A stretch of DNA of 64,000 nt from Bradysia coprophila. Lineage: Eukaryota; Arthropoda; Insecta; Diptera; Sciaridae. The notes below the pieces were generated by a model. That model had not been told where the DNA came from. It saw only the letters and a program-made list of their open reading frames with translations, and did no database searches. Below, piece after piece: positions 9,005 through 23,800 of the stretch. Positions within the stretch are counted from its first letter, which is position 1. The number at the start of each line of letters is the position of its first letter. The stretch spans positions 3,712,800 through 3,776,799 of the forward strand of contig NW_023503313.1 of assembly GCF_014529535.1 (NCBI RefSeq). Reading direction: 5' to 3'. The translations under genes and the position numbers were made by a program.

Positions 9005-12000
9005 AACACTAGACACTAGAGAGACAAACTATATTCAGTCAGTGACGAATAGTAAAACTGTCGTTGGTCTTTTCGAGTTTCGCAACGAAAACTACGTAAT
9101 TGGCTTTATTTAATTTTGTAAATCGTGTAGAAACCCACAATATTGAAATTGAGATTGCATGAAGAAAGTTTTTAGTTTTAAGCTCGAATTCGCTTGAATT
9201 CCATCACTACATTGTTCGAATCATAAAATATATTCGAAATATTGTACTTATTCATCTGCTTTACTTAAAAAGTTTTCCGCTGTTTGTGTCTTTGATGTTA
9301 TTAACATCATGTTAACTTCCTCAAAACCGAAATAAAAACTCGAAAATGTTTCATACACATCTAGAGGTAAATTGAGATTTAGAGAATTGTTCGTCATCAA
9401 ATTTTATGGGTGTTGCAAGCAAACATAGGACTATACACACCCGTACGAATTGCGAATTGGTTTGTTAAGGTACAATGGCAGTAAACCTTTTCACTGTAAA
9501 TTTTCTACAACAAAATTAAAAGAGTTCAACCAATACAAAGTAACGAAAGTCAAAATGTTATAAAATATATGGTAAATTAATAGTAAGCCGACAGCACTGG
9601 TTACCAAAAGGCGGGTCAGGCGTTCTGCTTAAAAGGGCTTAAACTTAGTATTAGAGTAAATTCTTGGAAGAACCGTCAATATAGCAATTCTATTTTTAAA
9701 AAAATAAAGTCAAGGAGGCATTGGAATTGTCCCATTAGCCCAAATGACCAGTTCGGACCTGATTGATTGTCGACAAAATTAATGCAACCTTCTTTAACTT
9801 TATAGTTCAGAAATGTTGGAAAGTTTTGACGAGCTACAATTTGATTTTAATTTTTCCGCTTAGATTTTCAGAACCCTATTGTTAAATATTGTGATGGAGT
9901 TCGCTTATTAAATTATCTAGCTACCTATCCGTTACCTGTTTTCTTGTGACTGTTGCAACTTCCTAGATCAAACCTACAAGCAAACTTTTGGGATTTTAAA
10001 GTTAACTGATTTACTATCGCTGCACTAACATTTTTTATGACATACTCTCAGTCCAATAACATCTCAGGCATTTGGTGTATTTCGCGTGGTTTCCAATCTA
10101 GCAATCTCAAGATTCATAAATTGTTAGATAAGACAACATCCCTTACACGGTTTTGACTGAAAGTATCGAATTTAATCATTTAGAGAGGAAAAGGCAACTT
10201 CTACTTCTTTCCAACCCTTTTATTAACGATACTGTAATCCACTGACTTCTCGATACATCTAGTCCAAATGCTACAAAAGTTGTAGCAAACGTACTAGTCC
10301 CGCTATTTACACGGATGTAAAATAGAAAGAAAAAAAGTTTCAAACCGAATTATGTCAGCTGTTAAGCATAATAATCTAATTAAAACTTTTATTCAAACAT
10401 TTGATCGTTTCATGTTAATCGAACCAATGTATAATTTGCATTTGATTGGTTGGAGTCGAGAGAGAGAAAATAAAAAAAAATGTGAAACAGGCTTCACGAC
10501 TGGGTGATATGTACTAAAAATGCGTTTTATTTCACAGGGAAAAAAACAAACAAAATTATTTTATTAGAAGGATAATAATTTTGAAACGGTATTCTGAACC
10601 TTTACTACTGACATCGTCATACAACGTAACACACAGAAAAAAATTGTAATTGAACAAGCAGGTGCATTACTGGTGTGTAACGTTCTGGTTGGCTGAATTC
10701 ATATTACTAATGGGGATTTTAAATGACGGTAAAAAGGACAGTACGTTACACACAGCTTATACAATCTAATTTCGTTGAAAACAACAATTAATGAAGTGAA
10801 GTCTAAATGATCACTGCAAAAAAATGGAAAAGTTTTTCATTTTCCAGCAACAAAAAGAAGAGTGGCCATTCTACGAAGAAGAAAAAAACGTATTTTCACA
10901 TCAATTTTTGGAAAATAAAAATAAATATTTTTTACCAAAATTAAAAAACAGACAGAAAAAAGAAATTGAACCCATCATCGTTGCCTAGCACCTGTCATTT
11001 ATATTTAAATTTTATCTATCGAACAAGCAAGATAGCGCCCTATCAAACTTATTTTCCTATTCACAAAACGCAATCATTGTACACACATAGTTATATATTA
11101 CACACCACCGTAGAACAGAAAAAAATAAAACAATTTTTTTTCCCTACATACATACATCTTGTGTGTAACTCCAATTAAATTGAACCTGCCCCATTTCATT
11201 TTCGTGTATCTAAATTTTTCCCTGTTACAAGTCATACACGGTGCAATACATTCGCGGTGCAATTTGTAGTGGAAAATGTAAGTTTTACTACAATTTTTTG
11301 TTTTGTTGTAGGGTGGTGTTAGTTATCACTTAAATTTTTCGTTTTTGTTTTCTTTTTTCTCTTCTACATTTTTCATCTAAAACAACCCACACGCGTAAAT
11401 AAAAACAGCTTTATTTGATCAATAAATAAAATATGTTTTATAATAATGGGTCTATATCCATTTGCAGCATTATAGTTTCTAACGGGAGAGGGCATTTGAA
11501 ATTTCTATAATTTTTAGTAATGTTTATATCGAACAACTGGGTAGTTGGTTTGATGAGTGTAATATTCGATAATAATTTTTAATTTGAACCAACCGAAAAA
11601 CATTATTATTTTAGTTTGTGAGGTTTATAGCGGATTTGGTTCTGTTTCGTTTCGTCTTCGTTTTTATTTTTATTTTGCTCAAATTTATTTTATTTAATTG
11701 AGTGTGTTCGACAATTGAAATTAACGAGGTAAATTCATAAGTTATATATATATTCACGGAAATTTCATCAAAAGATTAAAATATATATTTAAGGCCTTAG
11801 AAACCTTGCCATGGAAACACCTTTGCAAGATGATTTCATGGCAACGCCCTTACATATTGAATTTTGCAAATAGCTATCTGACTTTTTCCTCACGAATTTA
11901 GGTTGTTGTTTTTTTTTGCTGCTTCCTTAAATTATGTGAATTAGAAATAAGCTCGGTGCTCTCTCTGTGTGCAAGAATCTGGAAGGAGGAAAAAAAATTG

Positions 12001-14795
12001 TAATCAATTTCTATTGGCGGTTTCGAATTTAAGGTTCCGATGTAATACTGATGTAATACGTGTATACATAAAGATGGAAAAGTAACGGTTTTGACAATTT
12101 TTGTTTTATTTTATTTGCTGATAATGTTGATATTTCGGAAACAAATTTATAATACGAAAAGTACGTAATTGTTTCCTTTGACAATTTTTCTTTCGTTTTC
12201 CATAAAAAAGTTAATAGAAAGTTATTAAAAAGAAAACAACAAAAAGGACGAATCGGGTCATTCGTAAATCACAGCTTGAAGGCCCGATAAAAAAGTTATT
12301 TTATTATACCCGTCTGGTTCGGTTGAATTTGGGACTAGAGAAAATATTGTGAAATGATGACCAGTGAGACCATTAACCTAAACCTATAGATATTACAATG
12401 TGTTGAAAAGGTGTTACACCCAACAAAAGTACTTTAGAAACTTTCTGTTTCGATTTTTCTTAAGCCCACATATGTATTAGCCTTAAAGTACTTCATTTGG
12501 TGCACTATGTGATAGTTGAGGCTCTTGTCGTTTACTAGTTTTCTTTGAAATTGAAACTATGCGTAAATGTTTTATCTAGTGCTTGAAAATTGTAGATACG
12601 TATGTGAGTGTGGGTGGAACTTATCTAATTTCTGAAAAGCAAACTTTCTGATTTCTGACATAGGTTAGAGTCACTACCAACTAAACTAATGGTCGACTAC
12701 TCCTTTTCTCTATTCTTTTTCGCGGACTGTTTACATGCTTCCTCGGAATATCTGAACAAAACTAATAAAATAAAACTTAACAAAAGAAAATGAGGCGTTG
12801 AAATGATTTTACCTTCTGCTAACGAAAAGACTTAAGGATTAAATGAAAATTTTAAAATTTGTAATCAAGTATTCAAAAACACTAACTACTGTGCTATTAG
12901 AAATGATTTCAATTTACGATTTTACACGGCCAATCATACTGTTGAGTGATATAGCAAATATTTCTATTCTCAAACTACCAATTCAAAATGGAACGTAATA
13001 CCATCATTTGAGTATCAGGGCTTTTCTAAGAATTTTCTTTTTGCGCTTTTCGTGGAAACGATACAAAATGATTGGAATGTCTCTAGGCTACCATTAGATA
13101 ATAGCTTCAAAGATTATTTGTGGGATTGTCTATGTATATCAATCACAACCATAAGCTCAATTTGTTATTTATGTTTTTTGAATTACAAAATAGATACTTT
13201 GAGCTTCCAATTTATGGTAAACAGAATATTGTTTATTTAGAACGTTTAAGTATTTGCTCGTTAGCATATGCAAGCAATTACGTTTTTCGTTATTCGAGGT
13301 TATTAAACGATTTCTGACAATTTTCTAATGAAATTTTTAAATTTATTCGATTGCTAGTATTTTTACGGTTTACGGTAACATAATTATTGCAAAAAAGCAA
13401 CGATGGTCTCACATTGTTTTAGTCAACGTATCAACTGAATTTTAACAAAGAAAACTTAAAGAAAGCCCTAAAAATACGTTACACTTGAATAATGAAATAA
13501 GTGCGCTAATAAGATTACAATCATGCTTTTAGCGCCATCATTCACAAAGACTTAACACCGCTTCGACGCTTGGGACACAATACTGAGCTTGAGTATCGTG
13601 TTTCATAATTATATTCATATTTTGTCCAGCATGCAATAGTTTACATTAGCGGAACTAAAGGGAGAGTGATTTTATTTAGGAATGTGGGGTAGTATTGCAT
13701 TAATTTGTCAAAGCATCAATTAATTCGGTTTACGTATTTATATTAAACGTTGTATACAAAATGATGCAGAAGTTCTTTTTCCTCTTCTTAGAAGCTGGTT
13801 TCATTCATTAATTTTTTTCCTTGTCACCGATAGAAATATGAAGCTTAATCTTTTATTGTTATCTTAGGGAAAATTTTGTGAAATTTAGTAGAGAAAGTGT
13901 TTTTCTCAATCAGAAATGATTTTGTTTCATACCCAGATCTCAGAACATCTAGCACTCCAGTCGACGATCTTGTCACTGCTACGATTCGTTCTTAATTCCA
14001 GCTTAGCTTATTTTGAACCGTTGTTACAAAGAAATTAATTCCTCGTGAAATTAAAAATGACATTTAATGTGGAAAAATAACAAGATGGCAAGATCTACAG
14101 TCAGCGCGTCAATATTTTAATCATGATTTTTACTGTAGCTTTTTTTTGTTTTCATTGGATTCTACATAATTTCTAGCCCCACAAATTTTACAGTTGATAT
14201 TTAATGGTTTTTATGGTTTCAACAAATATTTCGACTGGGGAAAAAAGCTGTCAGAATCTGTGGGTCTAGAAATATCGGATCCTTCATTAAAAAAACCTTG
14301 CTGGCTCACGGAATATAATTATTTTGTTTGTATTGTATTCTAGTATATGAGACAGAAGTTTAGTTAATGATTCTGTGAGAAGACATGTTTATTAATCTAC
14401 TATTAATTTCGAAAATAATCTATTTTCCTGTAGTAATGTGAATAATTTAACTGACCGGTGAACCCCAATATATTCATTGTTTAGTCCCCATTCCAATCAC
14501 TGAAAAATTTCTTTGATTCCCAGCTGCAATTAAAAATATAATTTCTTTAGAATTTTCTTTTGGAACGAGTCTTCTTGGACCTTAAAATTGTAATCTAATT
14601 CTGTGTAACAGAGCACAATACAATCTCACTACGTGAATCACTTGAACATTCAAATATCATTCCTATGCCAACAACATGATGAACCACAATTTTCGAGTCA
14701 CATAATATTTAAGTTGATAATGAACCTCATTAGAAAGATTTTAGCTGTTTATTTTCTGGTATATCGTTTTAACGATGCTGTTTTCGTGTTTTCAG
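9005..14795. other. Long AT-rich region upstream of Rfx coding exons
   Basis: No coding exon is recognisable. Because the first coding Rfx exon is preceded by a 3' splice site (14795), at least one non-coding Rfx exon must lie upstream, perhaps here. GGAAAAT|GTAAGTTT at 11277 is a good donor candidate but is unproven. Confidence 0.4.
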
Positions 14796-14862
14796 GAACG
14801 ATCGACACTAAATTGAATTTTCGCTATCAACTGCTGTGCAATAGAAACCAAATAAACAAAAA
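14796..14862 (+). other. Rfx: Rfx 5' UTR part of first coding exon
   Basis: A pyrimidine-rich tract and TTTTCAG at 14788-14795 form a strong 3' splice site. 67 nt of leader follow before the ATG at 14863, which sits in an AAAAA-ATGG context. This implies an upstream non-coding exon. Confidence 0.6.
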
Positions 14863-17800
14863 ATGGCTACGAGATTAGCTTCACAAAGAAATTTCGTAAC
14901 AATAACGCCAACAACCAACCAAAATCAATCGCAATCACTGTCCGAAATGACCACCACTTCGAGCAATAATGGTGAAATAATAACAATAACTTCAACTGGA
15001 AATTCAGCGATTTCGGAATCAATTCATCACAATGATTCGAGTATTCCCCTGCAACAGGTAACTCTTCTGTTTATTTAATAACAACATTTTCATTGTAAAT
15101 ACAATTAATCGATCAATTATAATCACATCGCCGTCTGGTCGTTTGCGTTTTTTTTTTATTTTGTAAATGTTTGCAATTTTTAAATATAAGTTATGGAGTC
15201 ACATGAAAAGCATATGGTTGATGTTTTGGGCTTGGGCTTGCACGAAAACTTACATGAAAACATTTGTGCTATACCGGCAAACTGTTTATAAACCGTATCG
15301 CATAAATTTCCATCTGCAAATAGAAATAATCACTTAAAACGCGAAACTCAGTCCTTAAAACTTTTGACAAAAATTTCCAATTTTTTGGGCTAGTGAAATT
15401 TCGGTAAACAATCTGAAACATCTAAGATTTTTGCGACAATCATTGCGACTCGCGATACACTTACGCTTGTAATTTTTACATTCGAAAATAATTTTTTGAT
15501 CGGCGATGAAGCAATCGGTGTCGCATTTTGTCCCAAGAAAATCGATGTTGCTATTCGAGTCCTTTGCACCATGAGCGAGAAGACAGATACTGCTTGTAAT
15601 CGTACTTGACAATTCGTCACTGATGGATACAACCGTCGTCGTCGACACTACGAATGCTAATAGTAAAGTCAATGTTCTGAACATTGTGTAGGTACCTCGA
15701 ATGATTCGAAATCTATTTAACACCCAGCATTTATAAACTTCGTTTATTTTCTGAAAAAGTGAAGATATTCACGAATGAACTTTATATTCCTCGATTCGAC
15801 TATTAATAAGAGTCATGCCAACTTTTATTGCTCTTTTTTATTGATCAAATGTGGCGGTACGCATATTTGAATCACGTTCACACGAAGTATTGGCGCAAGT
15901 GTAACATACCATGTTATAGAAAGCATGCGGAAGAGGGGATCAAATCAAAAGTTCGCAAAATGGTATGGACGTCCTTAAATGAATGATCAGCTAGATTATT
16001 TTTCTATAACGAGACTTAATGTAATCATTCTGCATGCTAGCCGTAAAAACGATGAACTTGCGGCTATTTTGGAATTCAATGAATACGAAGTTTAATTTAA
16101 ACTATTAGATTGGTGCTTGGTATCGTACTGACATCGGAGCTATGTTTCTAAAAATATACAAAATTTTCAGTCGATCCTGATTTTCTGAATTTACACGGTC
16201 GATTGCGACATAAATTACGAGAATGTCGTTGCCTCTGTCGCACCAAATACCAATAGAATAGTATTTTACATGACTATGAAAAGTAGAGTATTCGTGTGAA
16301 TTTTGTTGATCCGAGGCGAAGCCGAACGAGACTTCATTTTTATCCCGAGTGATTTAATGGATTTTACATACTGAAGTCGTCGAAAGACGTGCTTCAAACA
16401 TGAAAAGTACGGTTTTCGACGCATGTAGCATGTAAAAGAATTTTTTTAATTTTTTAACATAAAAAAAGGAAAACAAAAAGAAAACCAGGTGCTCACGTAA
16501 ATCATGTTAATCCACCCGTCGCCTAAGGAGCAATAGCTTCCACGAAAATGATTCTGTGTTCAAAAAGCTATCCACATATCTTAGAACAATTTTTGTTCAA
16601 GTTGTAAATACCTCGGGATGATTGTAGCAGTTTTTAGAAAGCACTCTTATGTAGAGAGCTGAGAACACAGATCTGATTGGTTCTATCCATCTAGTTCTTG
16701 ACGTTGGGGTTTTTTATCTTAAGATTTTACCAGGTCCAAGCTGGTTACCCAAAGACGATCGCGCTCGGGGCGTTAATTAAGATGAAAATAGTTTAAGTAA
16801 TTCGGGCCATTTTCGGAGTGTTGAAATGTTTAAAGACAAGTTCTGGTATTGTGGGAATTTGCAGAAACTTTTGTGTAGCTTACATAGTATAGTATAGAGA
16901 AAATGTACCTAGCTGCTGGCACAACGACTAGAATTATGCCCGAAACTCTTTGGAACTTTCCGTTGCTCAATTTCCACTGTCATTAAATAAAACCAATTTA
17001 ACGTTAAATCTACCCTCAGCAATGCGTTCCTTTTGAAAACGTAATTGGTATTACGATTCGTACAAAGTTTGATTTTCTCATTTTGAAAGTCACAGAAACG
17101 TTGACAAATAAACACCGGCTTCGATTCCAGTTACATTTTATTTCTTTTATCAACTTCAAAATAAAGCACTGTTGCTGCTCAACATATTATATCGCTATTA
17201 TCATACCTGGTGATACAAACCCAGTGTCTTCACAAAAAAATGATGTAAACGCTGCCTTAACCTTTTTAATAGAGTACCCAAATAGTTTACTTGCGTTAAT
17301 ATCACGGCAAAAATGATCTATTAAACGTTCATGCAATTCAGACAAGTTTTTCGGTAACAAAATGATCAAGAAATACCTGAATAATATGGTTGCCAATCGT
17401 CGTTGCCTTTCGGTACGCAATCATTTAATATTAAAATTGTGTGACCTTTAGTGTCTACAACACAACCTCCCTTACAGTGTCTGTTTCCGACGGCAATCTT
17501 CGGCGTGCTCTTCTCGGCTGAATCACATAGACATGACACCAATCCATCGTCGTAAGCTGTACTCGAATCGATAAATAGAAGTGCAGTAAGTAATGCAAAA
17601 CGAATTGTTGAGTGCATTGTGAATTTGAATTGTAACTGCTGTCCCATGTTCCGACAATTTTCATTATATAGCAACTGCAATCGTTTTCATGGCGTAAAGT
17701 CGAATGCACGATCTGCATGTGAGTCGTGACGAAAAATATTAAAATGAAATGAAAGCATTTTCGACAAGTTTGAAGCTTAACAATACACCAAAAGGTGGCA

Positions 17801-20800
17801 CGGTTCGATAAAAACGTAATAAAATTGTCAGTTGATGCAATAAATCCTTAAGTACCGGGACAATTCTGGCACATTATTAGTCTTGAGCATGAACATTTAT
17901 CAAGTAGCTTGACAACACATTTCCAACTTATTTCCAAAGAAAACTGCATAAATTCTTATGGGTGTCTTCATGTCTCCTTCGCTACACATTAATAAGCAAT
18001 GTGTAAAGATTTAACGATCCGCTTTTTACAGAATGTAATGACCCTCGCTGTCATCTACCAGTATAACTATGGTTTCTCTATGCAAACCTTGGCTATACTG
18101 CACAGCATGGTCTATGTTTCAAATCGTAAGGTGTTCTTCGTTGAACAAAATATCACGGTTTCTTGTTCCTTTTAACATTAATTACCTAATAGGCTGGAAT
18201 TTCAATGCCTCTTCAAAAGATATTTACTTTCGACTAGTAGTCGTCAGAGATTATGGAAAACATGTTGCAGATCAATGCAATATGACAATCTTGTATTTTG
18301 TACAAAGCAAACGTAATCTACTGAGACAAGGAATACTTCCACTCGTTTAATTAAATTTTAATTGTAATCTATGTAATTTCTTGTAACCCTTACGCCCAGG
18401 TCTTTGCATCGTTAACTATATTGAGACTTACACTGCAATCAGTATGTCACATACCGTCACATACCTTACTGCAATTTATATTACAATTCAATTAAGGTGG
18501 CTGAAGAACACCAATGTTTGTCCTTATTGTCATAGTTAAAATAAAGTGGAAAACAGGCTTTCAGTTAAAATATTTTAATTGTTTCCGTCCTTACTTATCG
18601 CTGTGTACAAATAATATCAAACCTGATGAGACACAGCCACTATCGATACATACAAAGCCAAGCTCCATCATATTGTTAACAAAATCCATCGTTTCGTTGT
18701 GCCTGCTGATGGTCTCACAGAAATTTGCTAGAGAAGTGTATTCTATGAGTTGCAGAGTGGATCCTAAATGTACATCAAAGAAACTGTAAAAAATTTACCG
18801 TCTGGGTTCGTCTCTGATTCACAATCATTGAATATTATAATCGTTGTTCCAGTGTTCTCATCTGCGAGGCAACCCGTTAGGCAGTTCCTATGGTTCAGTG
18901 AAAACCGCAAAGCATTTTCTCTCGCTAATGAGCATATTATCGAGACAAATTCGTTTTTTGATGTACATACATCGATCAGTATGAATGCACTTAGAAGTAC
19001 AAATATTAGGTTCGGACGCATTCTACTTTCCGTTCAGAATAACTAAAAGCTCATGCACTCACAATTTGTATTATATAGCAACCATGTGACCGTATAAACA
19101 GATCGTGATGATAAAATATTGTAAATAAAAACGAAATCAGTAAAGCTGAGGAGGGTCCTACACTATACACTCAGATGTTTTCTGTTAGAAATGTGACAAC
19201 CAATGGAAGAATCGGCCGAATGTTTTCTTAAGTTTCGATAATTTGTAATAAAATTATTTAAAAAGAAATTTAGGGTACGCAAGGACGGATGTCACAGAAT
19301 TTTCATCTTTTTAAGTAAATAATTTTTAATCTTTCGTAACATTGTATACTACTTTACTGTGCTAATTCGTTAATTTAAAGAAACTGAAAATACCCTGCGT
19401 GTCACGAAACATCATAAAATTATCATGAGTCTGTCGTTCAATCACGACAAAGCATGGTCATGCCTGGGTATAAGTTAGATGTTTTATTCTGGATATTTCA
19501 ATCTTCCAGTACCACTGGTAGAATTTCGCAGTGTCACCTGTAACAGACGGCAAACATATGACAAGATTATTATCGGGTCTATTACTTTAATCTATCGAAG
19601 AATTTTTAATCGGTTGATTTCAAATCGTGTACTTCAACATGTTAACATGCATTTTACTGTATGAAGGACTATATTACCCGAAACTTGTCATTATTTTTGT
19701 CGTCGTTATCGATATCAGATGAATAGCCGTATGTGACAGGTTAAAATATAACGGAGCCATTAACATCAACTCATTTCTCAGCCTTTATGAATAGTCCGTA
19801 TGCATCGTTAAAACTTGAAACTCAATCAATTCGAAGTTCAATAGGCTAAATTGACCTGGACAGATGTTTCGATGTAGTGGTTTTAATTGACTCTCATGAA
19901 ATGAATCGCATACCAAAGTTCGGAGAAAGTATTCAATTGCACAATTCCAGTAATTAATTCTCATCTTTCATCAGCAACTATCATGAGATTGTTTGTTTGA
20001 TGAATTTTCCGCCGAATGAAACAAACTTTTTCCGTGCTGTATTTGAAAGGTATCGATTTGATAGTATATTACGTCTTTGCTTGTTAGTTATTGTTTTGGC
20101 TCGCGTTCGGGTCGTACAAGCAAGGACATATAATTTACTCTTACCGTGCATGTAAAAACTAAAACCAACCGTAATTTGGGAATAGAAAAGCTGTCAAGGT
20201 TCCATCAAACGGAAAGTTTATTCGTGGTTTCGGTTCAAAGAAAGTCAAAATGTTTGTGCAATAAAGTGTTATCGCAGTCAGGTTTTTGGACATGGTCGTG
20301 TAAAGTTCCATATCCCCGTTTTACTGTTTCTGTTATTTCAACTTTCAAGCATTGTGTGTACATAAACAACATTTGAACTCCTATACCTACGATGAGGAGG
20401 GAGTCTTGTCAAGAGTGATACGCTATATTAGATATTCAAAAATACGAACGTCTACTACAATGTCGACCTTAAAAAACATTGATTGTTGCAAACATGCATA
20501 AAGTTCGCAATTGTCTGCAATTGTTGTTGCTTTTGCAACGTACAATGAACTGATTCCAAATAAGGACAAACATTTTTCGTATTTTCCGTGTTATTGATTT
20601 TCACTGATAAAGTTAGAGATAAATTAATCATCATAAGTTTCTCTCATCATTGAATGTTTTTGAATTCTTTCATTTCCTTCAGAGTCTTGATCGTGAAATG
20701 ATGAAATTAGCTCAATCATTAAATGATTGAAAAGATGAGTTGTACGGATTCACTTTAACGAGAAGTGTGCAACCACAGTTCTGATAGAAATTTGCAAAAG

Positions 20801-23800
20801 AAAATAATTTTTGGTCGAGAAAATGTTCTTGCAAAAAAGTTAAAGTTGAGGCTTCGTTTACTGTTTAAACCAGCCAGAATCTTTGATGGATTTATTATTT
20901 CTCATTGTTGGCTTCTTCCATTCTACAGTTTTCTTTAAAACCAAAAAGAAAATCATGAAAATTGCTTCATATTTACCCCGAAATACAATTGAAAGCAACA
21001 CCACATTCAAATAAATATGTAAAAGTAGACCAGAATTTCTTTATTTATATTTAAAAAAACAGTTGCCCTCAGTCTGGTGGTTTTAGTCACGTAATTTGAA
21101 CTTTGATTTTTTTCCAGTTCTTTTCCTATCAAAGATTATTATTTCCTTTTTCATATTTCTACCTCTAGTCTCTGAGGGACCAGCTTACAACCACTGAATG
21201 TTATTGTTCAAATATACTAATTACGAATGCGGAAATTGTTGTACTGAAACTAATTTCTCTGCGACTCATTTTAAAAATGAACTATTTTCCAAACGTTAAT
21301 TAAACTTTTACTCGCACAAATTTGGCATCAGTTTTGTGATGGGGGGATAAGGTTTGAAAGAGATAGAGGGACGTAGAGAAATCGAGCTGGTACAACCATT
21401 ATGATTTTTTATGATTTTTCCTTTTTTTTTGTTGTTGCGGCTGTTTTTACACTCGAAAGAAGTCTCAAAGTTATTCAGTCACCAATGGTACTGTCGGAGG
21501 AAGCATACATTTGCTTGAGCTGTTTTTCAGCTGATCCACACGGAAAACTCATATATGCACCCCAGACGAAGAAATCGGGAACAGCTTCACGATTATAGAA
21601 CATTAGTTGTGTGCAGCATATTGATCTGAGGATCATACAATGCCCGCCTAATGAATATTGTTGTTGTGTGCTGGATATTATTTTTCAGCGTGCAGGTCTT
21701 AGCTGTATGCCTGTTTAGACCCGTACGAAGTACTGGGGTCTTATGGGTTTACGCATACGTTTGTAACACGTCGAATTGGACTCCCTGAGTAAGGGGAAAC
21801 CTATTGTGGTTGTCTAGAGATGCCAAATCCGCGAAAAAAAATGTCCGTCTGTCCGTCTGTCCGTCTGTCTGCACGATAACTTGAGTAAAACGCATCCGAT
21901 TTTGAAAATTCTTTTTTTCCCCGTTTGGTAATGTCAAAAGACAGGCTAAGTTCGAAGATGAGTGATTTTGGATCGACCCCTCCTGAGCTGGGGCCCAATA
22001 AGTGCTTTACGGTTTTTCGAAGATATCTCCGGACATTTAAACGTTATACTCGTAAATGATACATCGAATGAAAGATATTTACAATACCGATCGACAAAAA
22101 AAAAGTTTATGGAAATCGGATGACCGACTCGTGAGTTAGACCCCTTGGTGTGGAACAGGCACAGGGCGGCAAGCAGTTTTTGCTTGTAGGTCGGCCACAT
22201 TTGAACATATTTCGTCTGTTTTAGCTTTATTAGATAGGTATTGACCGTACCAATCAGGGAAAATTTATGAAATTATGTTCTCCGGAGCGTGAGCTAGGTC
22301 TCTTGGAGTGAGCTCTTATCTGGCTACTCGGAAGTACAGTGAACGTGGTGTATTTTGACAATATCTCGAGTAAATTTTGACCGAATTTCATGAATTTTTT
22401 TTTGTTTGAAAGGTATTAACGAATGTAAAGCGTCGGTACTATTTTCGGTTTCCTAACAAAATGGCTGCCGGCGGCCATATTGGATTTTATTAAAAGTGAA
22501 ATAAAGTGGGAAAAATGATGCTTAGAGAGTTTCTGTTAACATGGAAATAATTTGTTATGTGTGTGGGGTTTCAGGGATTCCATATACGGACATCTATATA
22601 TACCTATATACAGCTATATTGAGCTATATACAGGCATATAGAGCTATATAATAGCATATATTTATCTGTGAAATGTTTATTTATAGTGAAATATAGTTAA
22701 ATATAGCGGTATATAGCTGTTTAAATAGGAATTTATGAAATTTGTCTTCGTACGGGGCTGTCTATATTGCCTCCGGCAATTTAGTTGTATATGATAACAA
22801 GGCAAAGAGTGGATAATGTAAGTGATTTTAAAGGGAGAATAGTTTTTCAGCAGAGAAGAAAATGAAGTAAGAGAAATGAAGAGTTTCACATTAAAGGCTT
22901 TTGATACGAATAGGTGTTTCGTACGGGTCGGCGTTAGCTATGTTTTATAATATAAAATGACGCCATTTTTTTCAATTCAATAAACAACCTAATTTATCGT
23001 TTAATAGAAGAAATTGATTTAATTAACTTTATCAATTTTATTTGCGTTAGCAAAAAAAAACAAAAAAACTTTTTAAAATTTTTTTTTTTTTTTTATTTTC
23101 AATTTTATTATTATTATTTGTTATTAGCCGTAGATTTATATTTAAATTCATCATATTAAATTGCTAACAGATTTTTTTTTTGCTTACGTTTTTTCCGGTC
23201 ACCCACCCAAGTACGGACCGCGACCATCGATGCTTAACCTCAGTTTCTGACTGCCAACGACTTTACCACTGCTGCTATACAGTGGCAGTCTTATTTCGAA
23301 CCGCTGTTACTTTTCTTTATGCAGCACACAGGCATATTTATACCTGCATGCTGAATATTGACTAAATGAATAAAGTCGTCCGTATTTAGAATGGGTTATG
23401 CAACAACATTTAATTGAATTTATTTTCTATGAAATGTAGTACTTCTCCCCACTAAGCAATGTCATCGGATATTATTATTTTAATTCTGAGCCTGGTTCTG
23501 AATTAGAGGTTTTTTCAATCGTTCTACAAAAAAACTGTTCACATTAATAGTGAGCATCTATTACGCGAATTAATAAATTAAGATTGGCTCACCTAGTTTG
23601 TGTATATTACGTAGGTGGAAGCACGGGGTTTCAGGGGGTTTCGAACATTTAGTTTTTTCATGTTGCAGATATTGCAGTGTCATATTCTGTCCAAGATGTG
23701 ACATATTTGCAAGGTATTGGCCTTTTTCACAAAGTATAATCAGCGTAACCTTCGTAAAAAGAATCTTGAATCGATCCTCTTGTCAAACGGACAGTACATA

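Noticed and set aside
16909-17115. Minus-strand ORF just after peptide B as its last exon
   Set aside because: No convincing acceptor in the right phase and no similarity to the end of peptide C.
18069-18350. 93-aa plus-strand ORF between peptide genes B and C, and its complement as a possible fourth paralogue
   Set aside because: Neither strand shows the signal peptide, C-x3-C or NDC pattern of the family.
21841-21900. GTCCGTCT tract as a CRISPR-like or VNTR system
   Set aside because: Simple microsatellite with no spacers, inside a transposable element.
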